NCBI GenBank assembly: GCA_022494885.1
Contig: JAGVSM010000477.1
Coordinates: 1 to 64,000, forward strand
DNA length: 64,000 bases
Reading direction: 5' to 3'
Source of the DNA: Micrasema longulum
Taxonomy: Eukaryota > Arthropoda > Insecta > Trichoptera > Brachycentridae
Shown here: piece by piece, positions 31,501-42,719 of the stretch
Layout of the letters: each line of letters opens with the position of its first letter
Numbering within the stretch: the stretch's first letter is position 1
Program-made: the position numbers and the translations under genes
The notes under the pieces: generated by a model
What the model was told of the DNA's origin: nothing
Database searches by the model: none
What the model saw: the letters and a program-made list of their open reading frames with translations, nothing else

Positions 31501-34500
31501 CCATTAACCCTAAATTCGAGAGATAGTGTATCAGGTAAAAAAGTGTTTCCAAAAAATAATCCGAATCCCAGGACTCAATTACTGAATAAAATGATAAGGG
31601 TCGTTTGTAATGTTAAAAACAAATAAATGAATGACAAATGAGGAACATTCACAAACAGATGACAACTAGTATAATGAAATGTAAGGGAAACTGTTGATCA
31701 GCTGTTGCATATTATGATATAATTATGTATATGGCAATCCAGTCAGTACAACAAGGAAGAGCGCATCAGTCAACATTGCAATGTATCAAATTAATTGTAG
31801 TTTTACTGATAAAGAAGCAGTAATCAGAGGATAAAACTAAAATAATTGTTTTTAAGGCTTTTCAATTTGAATGATATTACTTTAAGATTTGCTGACACAC
31901 TATACCTACATGAAAACCATTATTAAAATTATTTCTTTTTAATTAAAATATACATAGATTTAATTATTGAAATATTTTTTTATTTAATTTTAAAATTTAC
32001 TTATATGAGCAAACATCGGTACTCTTTTTATTTGTTTGTCTTCTGTAAATGATTGATAATATTCCGTAAACAAATACAAAATAACCAGAGAAAAAATGCC
32101 CGAGTGCTAAAATACAGTTTCGGATAAGAACCAAGTGTAATTTTAATAAACAGGTAAAAATCTAGTAATTTTTAATAAAGGTTTTAATGTAAACGTGTGT
32201 ATTTATTGATATTATTATTAATCAATAAATAAAATGAAGTAAATATTGTATTAAATTAGTTATCTCCATATAAATAATCTTTGGACTTATATACCAGTGC
32301 AACATTACATTATTTCAATAGAGGTTTAGCAGATATATAATTATACCAAAAATAAATGTTTAAATTTAATACTGTAGGAAACTAAGTGGATAAATAAAAC
32401 ATGACTCATAAAAAAATGCATGATAAAGTCCAATGATTATCAAAACAAGATAAAAAATTTACTGAGAAAATAGAAAAGTCTAGAGAACACAAAACGTGAA
32501 ATAAAATAGAGACTAACTTGTTAGATATTCTCTGCGGTTTTCCATCGGTGCCGAGTCCGGCAAGTTTCCGACAGCGGTAGTTCTCGTAGTGGACATTACT
32601 CGTCACATCCCGCAGGTCCTGAAGATGTGTTCTGATCACCATGTTGCGGAGAGCGATGAAGTCACAGTGCTCCAAATTCTCAACTGGATAATATTATTAA
32701 TTCATGAAACAAACGTACGCATAGAATCTGAATGCTAATGTTTGACTCAACAACTCATATTTACCAACTTTATGGAAAGTTTCTAAGAACACATAGCAAA
32801 CAGTATTTAACTAATAAATCATTGAAAATCTGAATGCGAATGAAAGAGCTATTTGCTGCACAAATTTGTTTATAGAACATCGATAAGTAAGCTGTTTTTA
32901 AAAGAATAGGAAAACAGTAAAATTCAATGTTGGCAATACTGCTATCATAAGCAAAAAGGCAGTTTTTTTTACCTAAATCACAAAATGAGTTGAATATGAG
33001 GTAATGTTCTATGAGAAATTTCAAACCATTTGTTTTATGGCACTGAGCAGTACAAAAAATATTTCAGTATGAAAAACAATATCGACGCTGGAAAAGCTAT
33101 TTACTTTAAGCGATAACGATTTCCAAAAATGAGTTTTTATAAGAGTTTGACAAAAAAATATTTTTCTGCGTCGATTGCACCAGGTTTGGAGATGAAATAT
33201 AACTTTCTGATATTTTTTTACATCAAGCGACATCAAAAACAGCAATTCTGTGTCAGGTGACGCTTAAAGAGCAAATTTTTTCTCTATTTTATTTGACAAA
33301 GTCGCATACAGTAAATAGCTCGCAATATTTTACAAGTTCCATGTCGTTTAATGTAATTAATTCTGTCGTTATTAAAACTGCAATGTCGTTTAAAATTAAT
33401 AGCCTGTCTGTGCTTTAAACCATTTTGTCGCTTAAATCAAATAGTCCTACTGTGCTTTACACAGCAATGTCGCCTAAAGTAATTAAACTTGCAGTGGTTG
33501 GAGCCCCAAATCTGGCTAGTAATTGCTTGTGTGTTTAAGAAATGTGACTTTTAGTAAGACAATTTTATAAAACCGTTGTCTTATAGTTTAAATTTAATTT
33601 TACTTATAAAATAATAGTTAATACTTATCTTACATACACATAATGAGTTAAATGAGAATGAGAAATGAGAAAAATAGTTAATAGTCACAATTTAAAAAAA
33701 TCATTACATAAAAAAATATTTTGTTCCTTAATGTTTTTTCTAACAAGTTCATAATGAAATTTGAGTTCTAGAAATATCAATTGTGGGATTTTCTAAATGC
33801 TTTATTAGAATGCATTAAGGGAATTTTATACTATATTTAATGTCAAAATTCCTAGAAAATCTAAACCAACCCTAATGATCACTAGGCGTGCGGTTCAGGT
33901 ATGAGTAATTAGTGTATAATAAGGCAAACAAAGGATTCATAAGGAAAACATTATGATATTTTAATAAAAATAGCTTAACATTTATGCATTCATTTTAATA
34001 AACAAATATTATTCCTCGCAGTATTGTGTAATTAGGGGTAAAGCTAGGGTTTCCTACGACAGCGGTGCCAGTATCTTAACGGCCGTAGTAAACGGTGATG
34101 CGGTGGACAGCCGACGAAGTGGTGACTAGAGAGTGGTTTTATTTATTAACGGTGTTATCAACATCGTTTTCCTTGGAAACCACTCTCTCGTCACCGTTAC
34201 GACGGCTGTCCACCGCATGTTGCTTCATGTATTTAGGTGGCAAGAAAACTTCTCAACAATAACGCTCAATTTAAATAGGCGGCTAGAATTTTTTTAAACA
34301 AAGTCTTTCAATTTATTTAGCCGGGAAGATTTTTCATGGCTTATCAGAAACAAACCAATTAAGCGACGCTTATTTTGTCAATCAAACAATTTGTTCATAT
34401 TTTCAATAAATAGGCGAATACACATTGAAATATGATTTACCCCGTCTATAGACGATGTTCTAAATGGAGGTATAATTAATGAGATATAATTTTTTTTAAT

Positions 34501-37500
34501 TTTGAAATGGCTCTCCTGTAAAGTTTGCAAAATTTCGCTTAAAGTAAATAGCCTTTTCAGCATCGATAGAATGTTTTCAAAGTTTTTTTAAGCAATAATA
34601 CAATATCTAGAGATTCATAAGTAAAATCTCAGTGTAGATGTGATACACGGAGGTTTTATGCTTTAGAAACAATTGACATTACTTATGATTAATTAAAGTT
34701 TTATTTTAATTTGCTTAAAGTTGATAAATACTAAAAAGTGTCATATCTCAAAATACGAATTTTGCAAATAACTGCCTTTTTGCTTAGGACGGTAGAATCC
34801 GTATATGTGGCTTTTTTTATCAATAATATCTTGAGTAAGTCCAAATGTTTGTACAGTTTGTAGTGAAATCCAGCCTACAAACTGTAGTCAATAATATCTC
34901 TAGGTATTTCACTACCTAGCGATATTATTTAGAAGTCTACCATTGGCTGGTTTAAGTGGTCACTTTACACACTGCGTAACATTCATCATTCTGACTATGT
35001 TTGAACATCCACATTTTCTCAACTCTTCCACCTGTTGACTTTTGGGAAGTAAGAGAACTAAAACCTTCATTGATGTGGGTGAGATTCGTCTGCCTGAATT
35101 ATTTCACCTACTATAGTAGGGCCAATTTAATAGGTCACATTTGACATTTGTCGGTTTTAGCTTCATAGTGAGGTAAGTCCATAAGTCAAATCCCTGTCCC
35201 ATTATTACTTTCTATGGTAAATTTAAGGAACAAAATAATATAAGTACATAATTTAACAAAATTATCAACATTCGATTTTTCTGGGTAACATCCCTAGTGT
35301 TTAAAAAGAAAAAGGGTTCACTGATGCAACATTGTAACGACGTTTAGAACAGAAAAAGTTTATTATGTTTAGAATGGTTTATTAGTGAAAGTAAATCGTA
35401 AAATTACCTTCTTTTGTAGTTATTACAATAAATATGTAATCGCAATTGAAAAAAGTTAAGCAATTGTGCAGTTCTAAAGTCGAAAAAATAAATAATATTT
35501 TATTACCCTTACAAGGTTATGTTGTTGAATTTTGATGAAGTGTCAAATGTGACCTAATAAATTGGCCCTACTATAGGTACCATATTTTATGATTAGTTAC
35601 TACACTGCGTTCATTATTATTAGAATTTCCAAATAAACAAATTCACACGGCACAGTAAAATTAGGGTGGATTGACATTTATTACATTATTTTGTATTTAT
35701 TTTTCATTTATTCAACGGCTACTCTCAGGCAATTAGTCAGACTCATGGTGTACTGGTTATTGCGTTTATCTGGCATTCAATAAATAAATCTAATAAAAAT
35801 ATATACAATAAATATCAATCTCATCTCATCTTTCCCTTTCCACACAAATGGTGCATAGGACACTCCATTGGTACACCAATCGCAGCGTATCTTGATCATT
35901 TTTGTTACATGAAGGTAAGATGATCAGTCTTACGCTTCAGGTGCCAGTCCAGGAACCATGAAATATTCTAGTGTAAAAACACCTTTTTTAATAAATTGAC
36001 CCCTTGCATGGCAGGCAGACGCATCGACCACTAGACCACGAGGCCGATTAATCCACCCATGTTGTTTTATCATGCCATATGGATTTTAGCCATGGTGTGA
36101 GGCCAGGCCAATCTCTATGAATGTACTTTAAGTCAAAATTTTATATTTCAGAAATGCTGTATTTAGAGTGTAACCATAAGAACACCAGCGTCATTAATTA
36201 TTTTCTACTCTTTTTATAAACTGTATAGATGGCCAACAGATACATATTTTATAGTAAGGAACCATTTCTACGGTGCATGAATATACCTTCAGCTATGCCC
36301 CAAGGATACTTCCTCCCCCTGATCTTCTTCCCATCGTGCTCTATGACAGTGTTGGAACCGACCACGGCAAAGGGAACTCGTGCGCGCAACCTCTGTGTGG
36401 CTCCGGCTTTCTGAGCGCCGCCCACCTCCTCTTCCTCGTCCCCCCCCACCGGAAACTCGTAGATCTTTATCTTGTGCTGGATTATTTCATTCATTATCTG
36501 AAATATTCAAATATAAACATATTTACTTTTTAACATGCTAAAAATCCCTCTTGAAATGGTGTTGTAATATCGTATTACATTAAGCAAAAGACAACATACT
36601 ACGCATGTATTTCTAAAGTGACAACTTAAAAATCAGTGTTTTTTAGTTACCACTATATAGGAGATTAGGAAATATTCCCCATTGAATCATTAAAAGCATA
36701 GTAACATGGTTTAAAAAATCAACAGACAAATGGCGCCAGTGTCACTTTTGTTGTTAAAATACTTAAATATTGGAAATTAATATTTATTTTTTTAACTTTT
36801 TGTACATAATGTTATTTGTACATTGGCGGGCTTATTGCCAAATGGCAATTGCTTCCAACCAACCAATAAAATAAAAGTTTTATTTTTATAATTCAAGTTA
36901 CAGAACATATTCAATAGAAAAAAAGATTAATAAACATTATTGTAAATTTATAGCAAAATCACTAATCCTTGATAAATTCTAAATACGTAATAAAAAATGT
37001 ACATTTTGGTAGAAATATAATATATTTACCTGTTTCTTAAAGAGCACACATTCCTCGGGAGTCATGGTATCAGCTTTGGCAATGATAGGAATAATGTTGA
37101 CCTTATCACAAAGTCTCTGCATGAACTCTACATCCAGAGGCTTGAGGCCGTGTCCACTGGGAGCGATGAAGTAAAGGCAGCAGTGAACTCGGCTATCTGC
37201 CATTGTTTTTCTTGATACTCGAGACTCTGCATTCAAGAATTCTTCATATTTTGATTCCACAAAGTCGATCACAGGCACCCAACTATAAAAAAAATATATA
37301 TATAATTGATATTTGCTCCTAAAGTGGTCAAAGCCAACTTAGCGTTTTATTAGATCAATGAGGAAGTTAAGTGTTTTTTTTTTATTTGTTAATAGACTAT
37401 TAAACTAAGCCAAAAAAAATATTTATCGTATTATATGCGCTACGATTTTTTTAAATTTTCTATTTCCGAAATTACTTTGCGTGTGACTTTTCAAATGCTC

Positions 37501-40423
37501 TTCCGCTTCTTCTTGGTCAGTTCAGCCGATTGGTCCATTGAATTACCGTAAACCAGAAATCTTTCACAACCCTCTTATCATTGGTTGATTCATATGAACT
37601 AGTGACGTCGTTCAAAATAGTTAATTTTTATTAAAATATTTATTTTTTTCATACATTTTTAAGATACTTTGCAGTACAATTTAACACTCTAATTTTTACC
37701 GCGTATAAGAAAACATTTTTTCAATCCAATTTCCCGTAAGGCTAAAGTTCCTTGTTGCTGTATGTAAAAAAAAGTGCTTTTGACTTAACACAGAAAAATA
37801 CTAATATGACCAGAAACATAATTTTTATTTATATAAACTACGTTATAAAACCGTTTTCTCCAATTTCCAATTACACGCATATTTATTACATTACAGCATG
37901 TGTGAGATTACACAATACATGTTGTATTTTTTTAAAATCAGGCCAATTAAATAGCAAAAAGATAAAGTATAAGGTTAGTAAGGTATGGCTTAATATTAAA
38001 TGTTATCTACGAAAAAAAATATATTGGCAGCAATATTTCTTTCACATGTAAATATTTTTGTTTCTACATTTATGAATTTATTCATATTATTAAATAAATT
38101 GAAAATATGCACGAAGACAAAAACTTAGTTTTGCTGTTCTCTTACAAAGTTACACCTCGTGCGTGATGTTGTTCGACTCTGAGCCGTCGAAATGTACAGT
38201 AAGTTTGATCATTTATATTATATTTACCAATTACTATTGTCGACAGCATCGCCAAAGCCCGGAGTGTCCACGATAGTCAATGTGAGGTTCACTCCATTCT
38301 CCTTTAACAGAACTTTGCTAGTTTCAACTCCGACTGTCTTCTTTACTCGTAACGATGGTCCCGGGTGATGTTCTGAATTGTATATGTCCGATAAGAACAT
38401 CGAATTAATGAGGGTTGACTTGCCAAGGCCTGACTCACCTAGAATTCAAATAAAGTAATTAAGCATAATTTATTATAGACATGCCAACATGACTTCAGTT
38501 AAATAGTGTTTTCTGATTTGTATTACATATATTGTCCTCCTGATGGTGAAATGGTCAGTGCATTTGCCTACCAATCAATTCAATTCAATTCATTTATTTA
38601 AAATAACATATACATTACAGACTAAAATTCAAGACGTACATACTATAAAAAGAAAAAATACAGAGACTCTTGACAAAATATTAGGAGAATCCTGCTCAGG
38701 AAAACCCCTTCCAATACATGGAACCGATCAACATGTAAGAGTTATCGGGTTTGATTCCGGACATGGCCGAGATGAAATATTTATTACAGTTTTAGTGCTG
38801 CAGAACAGAGTTTATTTGGTATTTTAAAACACAGTTTACAATTAGTTACCCACGAAGACAGGTTTATTTTACACACTTTAATTTTTTACATATTTATTTA
38901 TTACCTTTTAAAGGACACTATAAAGTATTTACCAGATATTTCTTCGTTTTTTTTTTTTTAATTGAAGATCTTTCATGATGGTTTGAGGGAGATATTGAAC
39001 AACCTTGGAAAAACGCAATATGTTTGTTCTCCGAAGTAAATTGTAGGGAACCCTTAGTTTTCAATCTAGTGTTGTGAACATGGGAAACTCTTTTTTATAT
39101 TCTGGATCAACAAAGTGGTCTACAAATAATTTGTAGTCACAATGTTGTTTTGCCGGCAGGAGATTACAAAATTTAAAATATACACCTTCCCCATATGTTT
39201 CGCCTCACGGATTATGCTATTTGGTACAATCCCATTTATAAGGGTGTTTTTAAACTAGAATATTTCATAGTTCCTGGACTGGCACTTGAAACATAAGACC
39301 AATCATTTTACATTCATAAAACCAAAATTATCATGATACGCTGCAGTTGTCGTACCAAACGGTGCCCTATGCACTTTTGGGTGCAGAAAAGGATTGATGA
39401 TGATAAAGATTATTTTTTTTAACAGAAAAAAACACAAAAACAAATTTATTTACTTCATTAAGGTTGATTGTAGAAAAGTTTGACACATTGTATAATATAT
39501 TAGGGCTGGACTTATATCACAGATATCTCTACAGTATTTTTACTACATAGTGGTCTCATACATTTTACTATATATAGATGATTTTTAATTTCCTACAATA
39601 TATTACAACTTCCTTATTGATTGACTATATTATCCTATTTTTGATAACCTTGATAAAATATTATAGTCATTTTTATGTGTGATTTTAATATTTAACATTG
39701 ATTTCACAAGTATGAATACATAATTACTTCCTTGCATCAGTTTATGTATTTCTCCAATCAAAAATATCACAGATATTATAAGCCCATGCCAAGTCATTGT
39801 ATATATGGCTATAAAGTATTGACAGTTTGTGAACAGAATGGTTTGAAATTATTGTCCCTAATAGATTAGCAGCCAGAGTATAAAATTTTTAAAACTAGCA
39901 AAATAAAGCGATAAAATCTGAACACGAGGATTGAAGAAGAATTTAAGAGTATTGAAATATGAATAATTTAATTAAACAATGTTTTAAGTATGCGCAAACG
40001 TTTGTAGACAGGCTGGATTTCTTCCCAAGGGAGTTATTGCAACAGAGAGGTAAAACATTTTTGAGAAGGGAATATAGAAGTCTAGGCTTATGACCGGTCA
40101 TCGGCTGGTTTAAGTGGCCTGACAAGTGGATTAACATTCACCATTCTGCCCATGTTTAAACATCCATATTTCCTCAACTCTTCCATCTAAATGCCTAGAC
40201 TTCCACATTCCCTTCTCAAAAATGATTTCTCTCTCTGTTGTAATAAATTTAATTAAATCTTACCAACAACCATGAGGGTGAAGTCGAAGCCCTTCTTGAC
40301 TGCTTTTCTGTATACTTGGTTGGGAAGATTGGCAAACCCCACATATCCGTCTAGTTCTTTGGGCTTCGGTCTATCAATTTTTGGCGGTGGGTCTGGTTTG
40401 GGTGCCACGGGTGGATGATCATT
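25473..40423 (-). CDS. pnut: septin 7 / peanut orthologue, 8 certain exons
   Basis: Spliced CDS on the minus strand: 40423-40264, 38438-38228, 37282-37030, 36497-36287, 32683-32518, 26719-26626, 25812-25607, 25524-25473. All junctions are GT-AG and keep frame, giving 450 codons before TAA. The product is a filament-forming GTP-binding protein of the SEPT7/Pnut class, central to septin complexes in cytokinesis and cortex organisation. Visible: polybasic entry [20 protein letters not shown] (residues 26-45), P-loop GESGLGKS (54-61), switch-I-type KKTV (86-89), DTPG (111-114), AKAD (192-195), septin unique element from [19 protein letters not shown] on (274-), and a C-terminal coiled coil (about 335-420) ending in a Lys-rich [10 protein letters not shown]. 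This matches Drosophila Pnut almost block for block. The N-terminus before [14 protein letters not shown] lies in upstream exons (probable one at 45014-44759). Introns are rich in MITEs. Confidence 0.96.
25607..25812 (-). CDS. pnut: septin exon, distal coiled coil
   Basis: [20 protein letters not shown] to [11 protein letters not shown](E). Heptad-rich; donor GA|GTAAGT at 25606-25601. Codons are more GC-rich than in the neighbouring exons. Confidence 0.95.
26626..26719 (-). CDS. pnut: septin exon, proximal coiled coil
   Basis: [20 protein letters not shown] ... MEQVFEMK, the family's signature start of the coiled coil. Acceptor TTTCTAG, donor AAG|GTACAT. Confidence 0.95.
27805..28353. mobile_element. 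549-bp MITE, TGAGGACC(T/C)TAGTAT termini
   Basis: The left TGAGGACCTTAGTAT and right ATACTAGGGTCCTCA are inverted. The interior has only short chance ORFs. Confidence 0.6.
28472..28505 (-). repeat. tRNA-like B-box fragment (SINE remnant)
   Basis: The minus strand carries GGGTTCGATTCCTGATCAG, a pol III B box of the sort in SINE heads, without a complete cloverleaf. Confidence 0.5.
29255..29418 (+). pseudogene. Harbinger transposase, N-terminal remnant
   Basis: Begins [20 protein letters not shown], acidic as in HARBI1-like transposases. One base is missing in an A-run near 29320; across it the next frame reads [20 protein letters not shown] then MSKK and a stop. The catalytic domain is absent. 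Confidence 0.7.
29521..29751 (-). pseudogene. Harbinger partner protein (Myb/SANT-like), C-terminal remnant
   Basis: 76 codons, [20 protein letters not shown] to [22 protein letters not shown] at 29523-29521. Long charged helix typical of the C-terminus of the MSANTD-type DNA-binding protein encoded opposite the transposase. The DNA-binding N-terminus is deleted. An acceptor-like TTTTCAG lies just upstream. Confidence 0.6.
30145..30240 (+). repeat. tRNA-like SINE head (family C)
   Basis: GTGGCTAGTGTTGCGGACTC followed by GAGGTTCGAGCC gives A- and B-box-like spacing of a pol III promoter. It does not fold into a complete tRNA and has no matching acceptor stem, so it is read as SINE-derived. 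Confidence 0.5.
32518..32683 (-). CDS. pnut: septin exon, septin unique element
   Basis: [20 protein letters not shown] through [16 protein letters not shown] to QRISN(K). Acceptor TTATCCAG, donor CAA|GTTAGT. Highly conserved within group-3 septins. Confidence 0.96.
33259..33510. repeat. 42-bp tandem array, six degenerate units
   Basis: Units start exactly every 42 bp at 33259, 33301, 33343, 33385, 33427 and 33469, each beginning G(A/T)CGC(T/C)TAAA or GTCGTTTAA. Units 33385 and 33427 also share CTGTGCTTTA. The last unit fades into unique sequence. Confidence 0.75.
34098..34218. mobile_element. 121-bp hairpin MITE
   Basis: ATGCGGTGGACAGCCG (34098-) and CGGCTGTCCACCGCAT (-34218) are perfect inverted ends; AGAGAGTGGTTT/AAACCACTCTCT continues the arms. 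Nested within 33080-34568. Confidence 0.75.
34930..35105. repeat. 'GAAGTCTAGGC' MITE, partial
   Basis: CATTGGCTGGTTTAAGTGG, ACTTTACACACTGCGTAACA and CTCAACTCTTCCACCTGTTG in family order. The left end is truncated. Confidence 0.65.
35112..35575. mobile_element. 464-bp MITE, TATAGTAGGGCC termini
   Basis: TATAGTAGGGCCAATTTAAT at the left and GGCCCTACTATA at the right, with inverted homology of about 35 bp (…AGGTCACATTTGAC/GTCAAATGTGACCT…). TA at the borders fits a Tc1/mariner-type target. No ORF. Confidence 0.75.
35835..36050 (-). mobile_element. SINE family B
   Basis: On the minus strand: tRNA-like head with a degraded A box and body through GGTGTACCAATGGAGTGTCC. About 80% like 49530-49789 by eye. 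Confidence 0.75.
36287..36497 (-). CDS. pnut: septin exon, GTPase domain C-terminal part
   Basis: [20 protein letters not shown], an acidic/Gly-Ala loop, then [20 protein letters not shown] and [10 protein letters not shown](V). Acceptor ATTTCAG, donor G|GTATAT. Confidence 0.96.
37030..37282 (-). CDS. pnut: septin exon, G4 region
   Basis: [20 protein letters not shown] ... [20 protein letters not shown] ... [12 protein letters not shown] ... FKKQ. Contains the AKAD guanine-specificity motif. Donor CAG|GTAAAT. Confidence 0.97.
37357..37756. mobile_element. 400-bp MITE of the AATGAGGAAGTT family
   Basis: AATGAGGAAGTTAAG and CTAAAGTTCCTTGTT are inverted termini; internal blocks as in 9256-9636. 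In the intron between two septin exons. Confidence 0.7.
38228..38438 (-). CDS. pnut: septin exon, P-loop and switch regions
   Basis: [20 protein letters not shown] ... [10 protein letters not shown] ... [16 protein letters not shown](C). It joins the previous exon inside the Gly codon of GESGLGKS. Retains the switch-I Thr associated with GTP hydrolysis in SEPT2/SEPT7-type septins. Confidence 0.97.
38530..38815 (+). mobile_element. SINE family B split by an insertion between its A and B boxes
   Basis: The head GATGGTGAAATGGTCAGTGC and TTTGCCTACCA is followed by about 160 bp of foreign sequence starting (TCAAT)n. The SINE resumes with TCGGGTTTGATTCCGGACAT and GATGAAATATTTATT. Confidence 0.65.
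39240..39410 (+). mobile_element. SINE family B, 3' body only
   Basis: GAATATTTCATAGTTCCTGG ... GTGCCCTATGCACTTTTGG ... TGATGATGAT, matching the 3' two-thirds of 49530-49789. Confidence 0.7.
40040..40250. mobile_element. 'GAAGTCTAGGC' MITE with both ends
   Basis: TTGCAACAGAGAGGTAAAAC at the left and AGAGAGAAATCATTTTTGAG on the complement of the right end; GAAGTCTAGGC near 40078 is answered by GCCTAGACTTCC near 40195. The most compact complete copy, ending about 15 bp from a septin exon. Confidence 0.7.
40264..40423 (-). CDS. pnut: septin exon, polybasic region and start of the GTPase domain
   Basis: [20 protein letters not shown], then [20 protein letters not shown] and GFDFTLMVV(G). Pro-rich linker then the conserved septin entry. 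Acceptor TTTTATTGTAG; the phase requires the upstream exon to end in phase 0. An out-of-frame ATG just inside the exon is not a start. Confidence 0.95.
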
Positions 40424-41805
40424 CTACAATAAAACAAAGTATTTTTTATTCAAAGGCACTAAAAAATACACTTCAATGTTCAGAATACAACAAAAAACAG
40501 AGCAGAGGATTGAATGCCATATCACTATGTCTTTACATATAGACCTCGCTTCTTCTACAATCATACATCTTCTCATGCACGTACGCTGATTATTCTGACT
40601 TTCGACAAGTCCATCTTCAATTATTTGTTGAATTTGGTCATGCCATATCTTTCTCGGTCTTCCTCATTTTTAGCATCCACCTACATTCGCATCATAATCG
40701 CCGTCCATTTGCTCTCCTTTCCCAAATCAACGCAGAACTCATTCCTTGATTTTGTCAATAATGCTTATCTCGTCCTGACATAATGCACAGATCGTGACAT
40801 TTGTGCATCTAACTTACATAGTTTTAGCGCACATTCGCTTTAGATCACACTCCCACAACATTCAGTCTGCTTTCACCCTTGTTTTTCCAATTTCATACTT
40901 CACTTCTATACATAGGGGTTAGCAACAGGACTCCATTGTGAACTGCTAATTTCACCTCCGTTAAGAAATAAAAATGCAAATATGAGTTTATTTTATAAAG
41001 ATCTAAAATATAAAAATTTCAATAAAAAACATTAAGGTTAAGAATCTTGTTATCGATGTAAGACATTTTATCCAGTATTTTCAATACACATTGGAGAATC
41101 AAAACTACATTTAAAAAATAAACATATACCTTGTATTAAATGCATTTCAAACTAATTACTTCTGAATACACGGGTTTTCATTTTTAGGGCAAGTGAAACT
41201 GTTCCCGTACGATGCACAATAAATATAAATTAATTATACTTTAATTTATTCTCAGATTTGTACATGAAGATTGAAATTGTTTCTAGCAGCTTAATGATTA
41301 CGTGAAACATTCATTCAACATCAAAATATTATCTAATACGATATTATGTATCTCAAATCACATAATACTGCGGAATATAATGTACATTTCATTTTACACT
41401 CAGCCCTGGTTAGCTGAATATGAATTATTCAATTATAAATTACTCGTTACATACAATTTGTACTCAAATATGAATGGAACTATTCGAATGAACATGCTTA
41501 TTATTATGGAGAGAAAAATAATAGTTCTTAAATTTGAACGCCAGTTTACTGAGAAAGTGTCGATCAGCACTGCGAGGTATTTTACAATTGGATTTGTCAA
41601 TTCCTCATGGTATAAAACCATTGGGGATTGTAAATAAATACTTTTCTTCTTACCATCCACACCTAATGTTCTTATCGTTATTATAGAGGACGTTTGTAGC
41701 CCTAGACTAGAGAGCATTCCATGCCATAGGATCTGCGACCGAAAATGTGCTTTCCTTGAATTTAGTTACATACAAAAAAAAAATTGTCATCGACTAGATT
41801 AGTAG

Positions 41806-41885
41806 GTGGCTATTCACTATTCTGTCTATGTTTAAACATCAATATTTTTTTATTCTTTCATTTGTTGATATAACTCTCTAGGGAG
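41806..41885. repeat. 'GAAGTCTAGGC' MITE, right part
   Basis: GGTGGCTATTCACTATTCTG, TTTAAACATCAATATT and CATTTGTTGATATAACTC follow the family order. Strongly diverged. Confidence 0.5.
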
Positions 41886-42172
41886 TGGAATCCAGTATTT
41901 GTCTACAAATGTTAAGACATATTATGTAAAAAAAAGATTTTCATTTTTAAAGAAAAAACTAATACATAATAAATAAAAAAAATCATTTATAAAGAAAAAA
42001 ACTAAATTTCGAGATAAAGTATTCTTGTCCTTTTGATTTGCAGATTCGCACTTAGATTTAGATCCTCACTAGCAAATTAATTAGAAGAAAAAATATTTAC
42101 TTAATTTTTCATCAAATTTACTCGACTTGCACAGCACAGGTATAAACTCCATTAACATATACCAAGATTATA

Positions 42173-42580
42173 ATATAATACGAACGTAGTCATGCAGAAA
42201 GCAGCCAGTCCATAATTTTGAAAAAATGAGATATTGATGTTATCGGGTGCAGTAAAGTAGATTCTATGTTCTGCTAAAAACAGCCAGACCGCTTTCATAC
42301 AAAAAAAACTGTATTAATCACCTTCTGAAAATAACGTCGATCACAAAAACGGCATTTCTCAATTTGCAGAAAACACCCACTGAACTAGAAAAATCTTACG
42401 GTACTTAGATTCTTGTTTGAAGTACTAAATACTAATGTGTTCACTATTTATCATTTGTTAAAAGTCAAAAACATTAAAACTGTTGTGTATTCGATTATTC
42501 ATACTTTTCACAAGAGTGCTATTATCTCAGTTTCACATTTCTATGGCTGGCTACTTTCTGCATAACTACGTTCATATTAT
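42173..42580. mobile_element. about 408-bp MITE
   Basis: CGAACGTAGTCATGCAGAAA GCAGCCAG at the left is inverted at the right as CTGGCTACTTTCTG CATAACTACGTTC. Arms of about 35 bp; no ORF. Confidence 0.7.
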
Positions 42581-42719
42581 CTTAGCCTTTTTACATCTGT
42601 CAATAGTACAGCCAATTTCATTGTGAAGTTCCACCATTAGGCTTGAAATGACAGTATATGTTACTCCGCCGAAGTGTAAACTACATATTTTTTCATAGTG
42701 TTAAAACGGATTAAATTTT

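Larger units (their letters stand above)
26720..32517. other. septin intron, 5.8 kb, with Harbinger and other elements
   Basis: It contains a MITE at 27805-28353, a SINE fragment at 28472-28505, a PIF/Harbinger derivative at 29022-30029 and a tRNA-like SINE head at 30145-30240. The rest (26720-27800, 30330-32517) is AT-rich with nothing I can name. Confidence 0.7.
33080..34568. mobile_element. 1.49-kb inverted-arm element containing a minisatellite
   Basis: The left arm TATCGACGCTGGAAAAGCTA (33080-33113) and its inverted partner at 34535-34568 (…AAATAGCCTTTTCAGCATCG) match over about 34 bp with few differences. The arms include CTATTTACTTTAAGCGA, whose complement is the core of the 42-bp units inside. 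No transposase visible. Could be a MITE or an old satellite-bearing element. Confidence 0.6.
32684..36286. other. septin intron, 3.6 kb, almost entirely mobile or repetitive
   Basis: It holds the inverted-arm element 33080-34568 with a 42-bp tandem array and a nested hairpin, a MITE fragment at 34930-35105, a TA-flanked MITE at 35112-35575 and a reverse SINE at 35835-36050. Confidence 0.75.

Noticed and set aside
39503..39795. MITE suggested by ATATCACAGATAT at both ends
   Set aside because: The motif is itself nearly palindromic, and flanking matches do not extend, so the pair may be chance.
40520..40930. Possible reverse-transcriptase tail on the minus strand
   Set aside because: Only short pieces resemble such proteins, spread over several frames with many stops; too weak to call.
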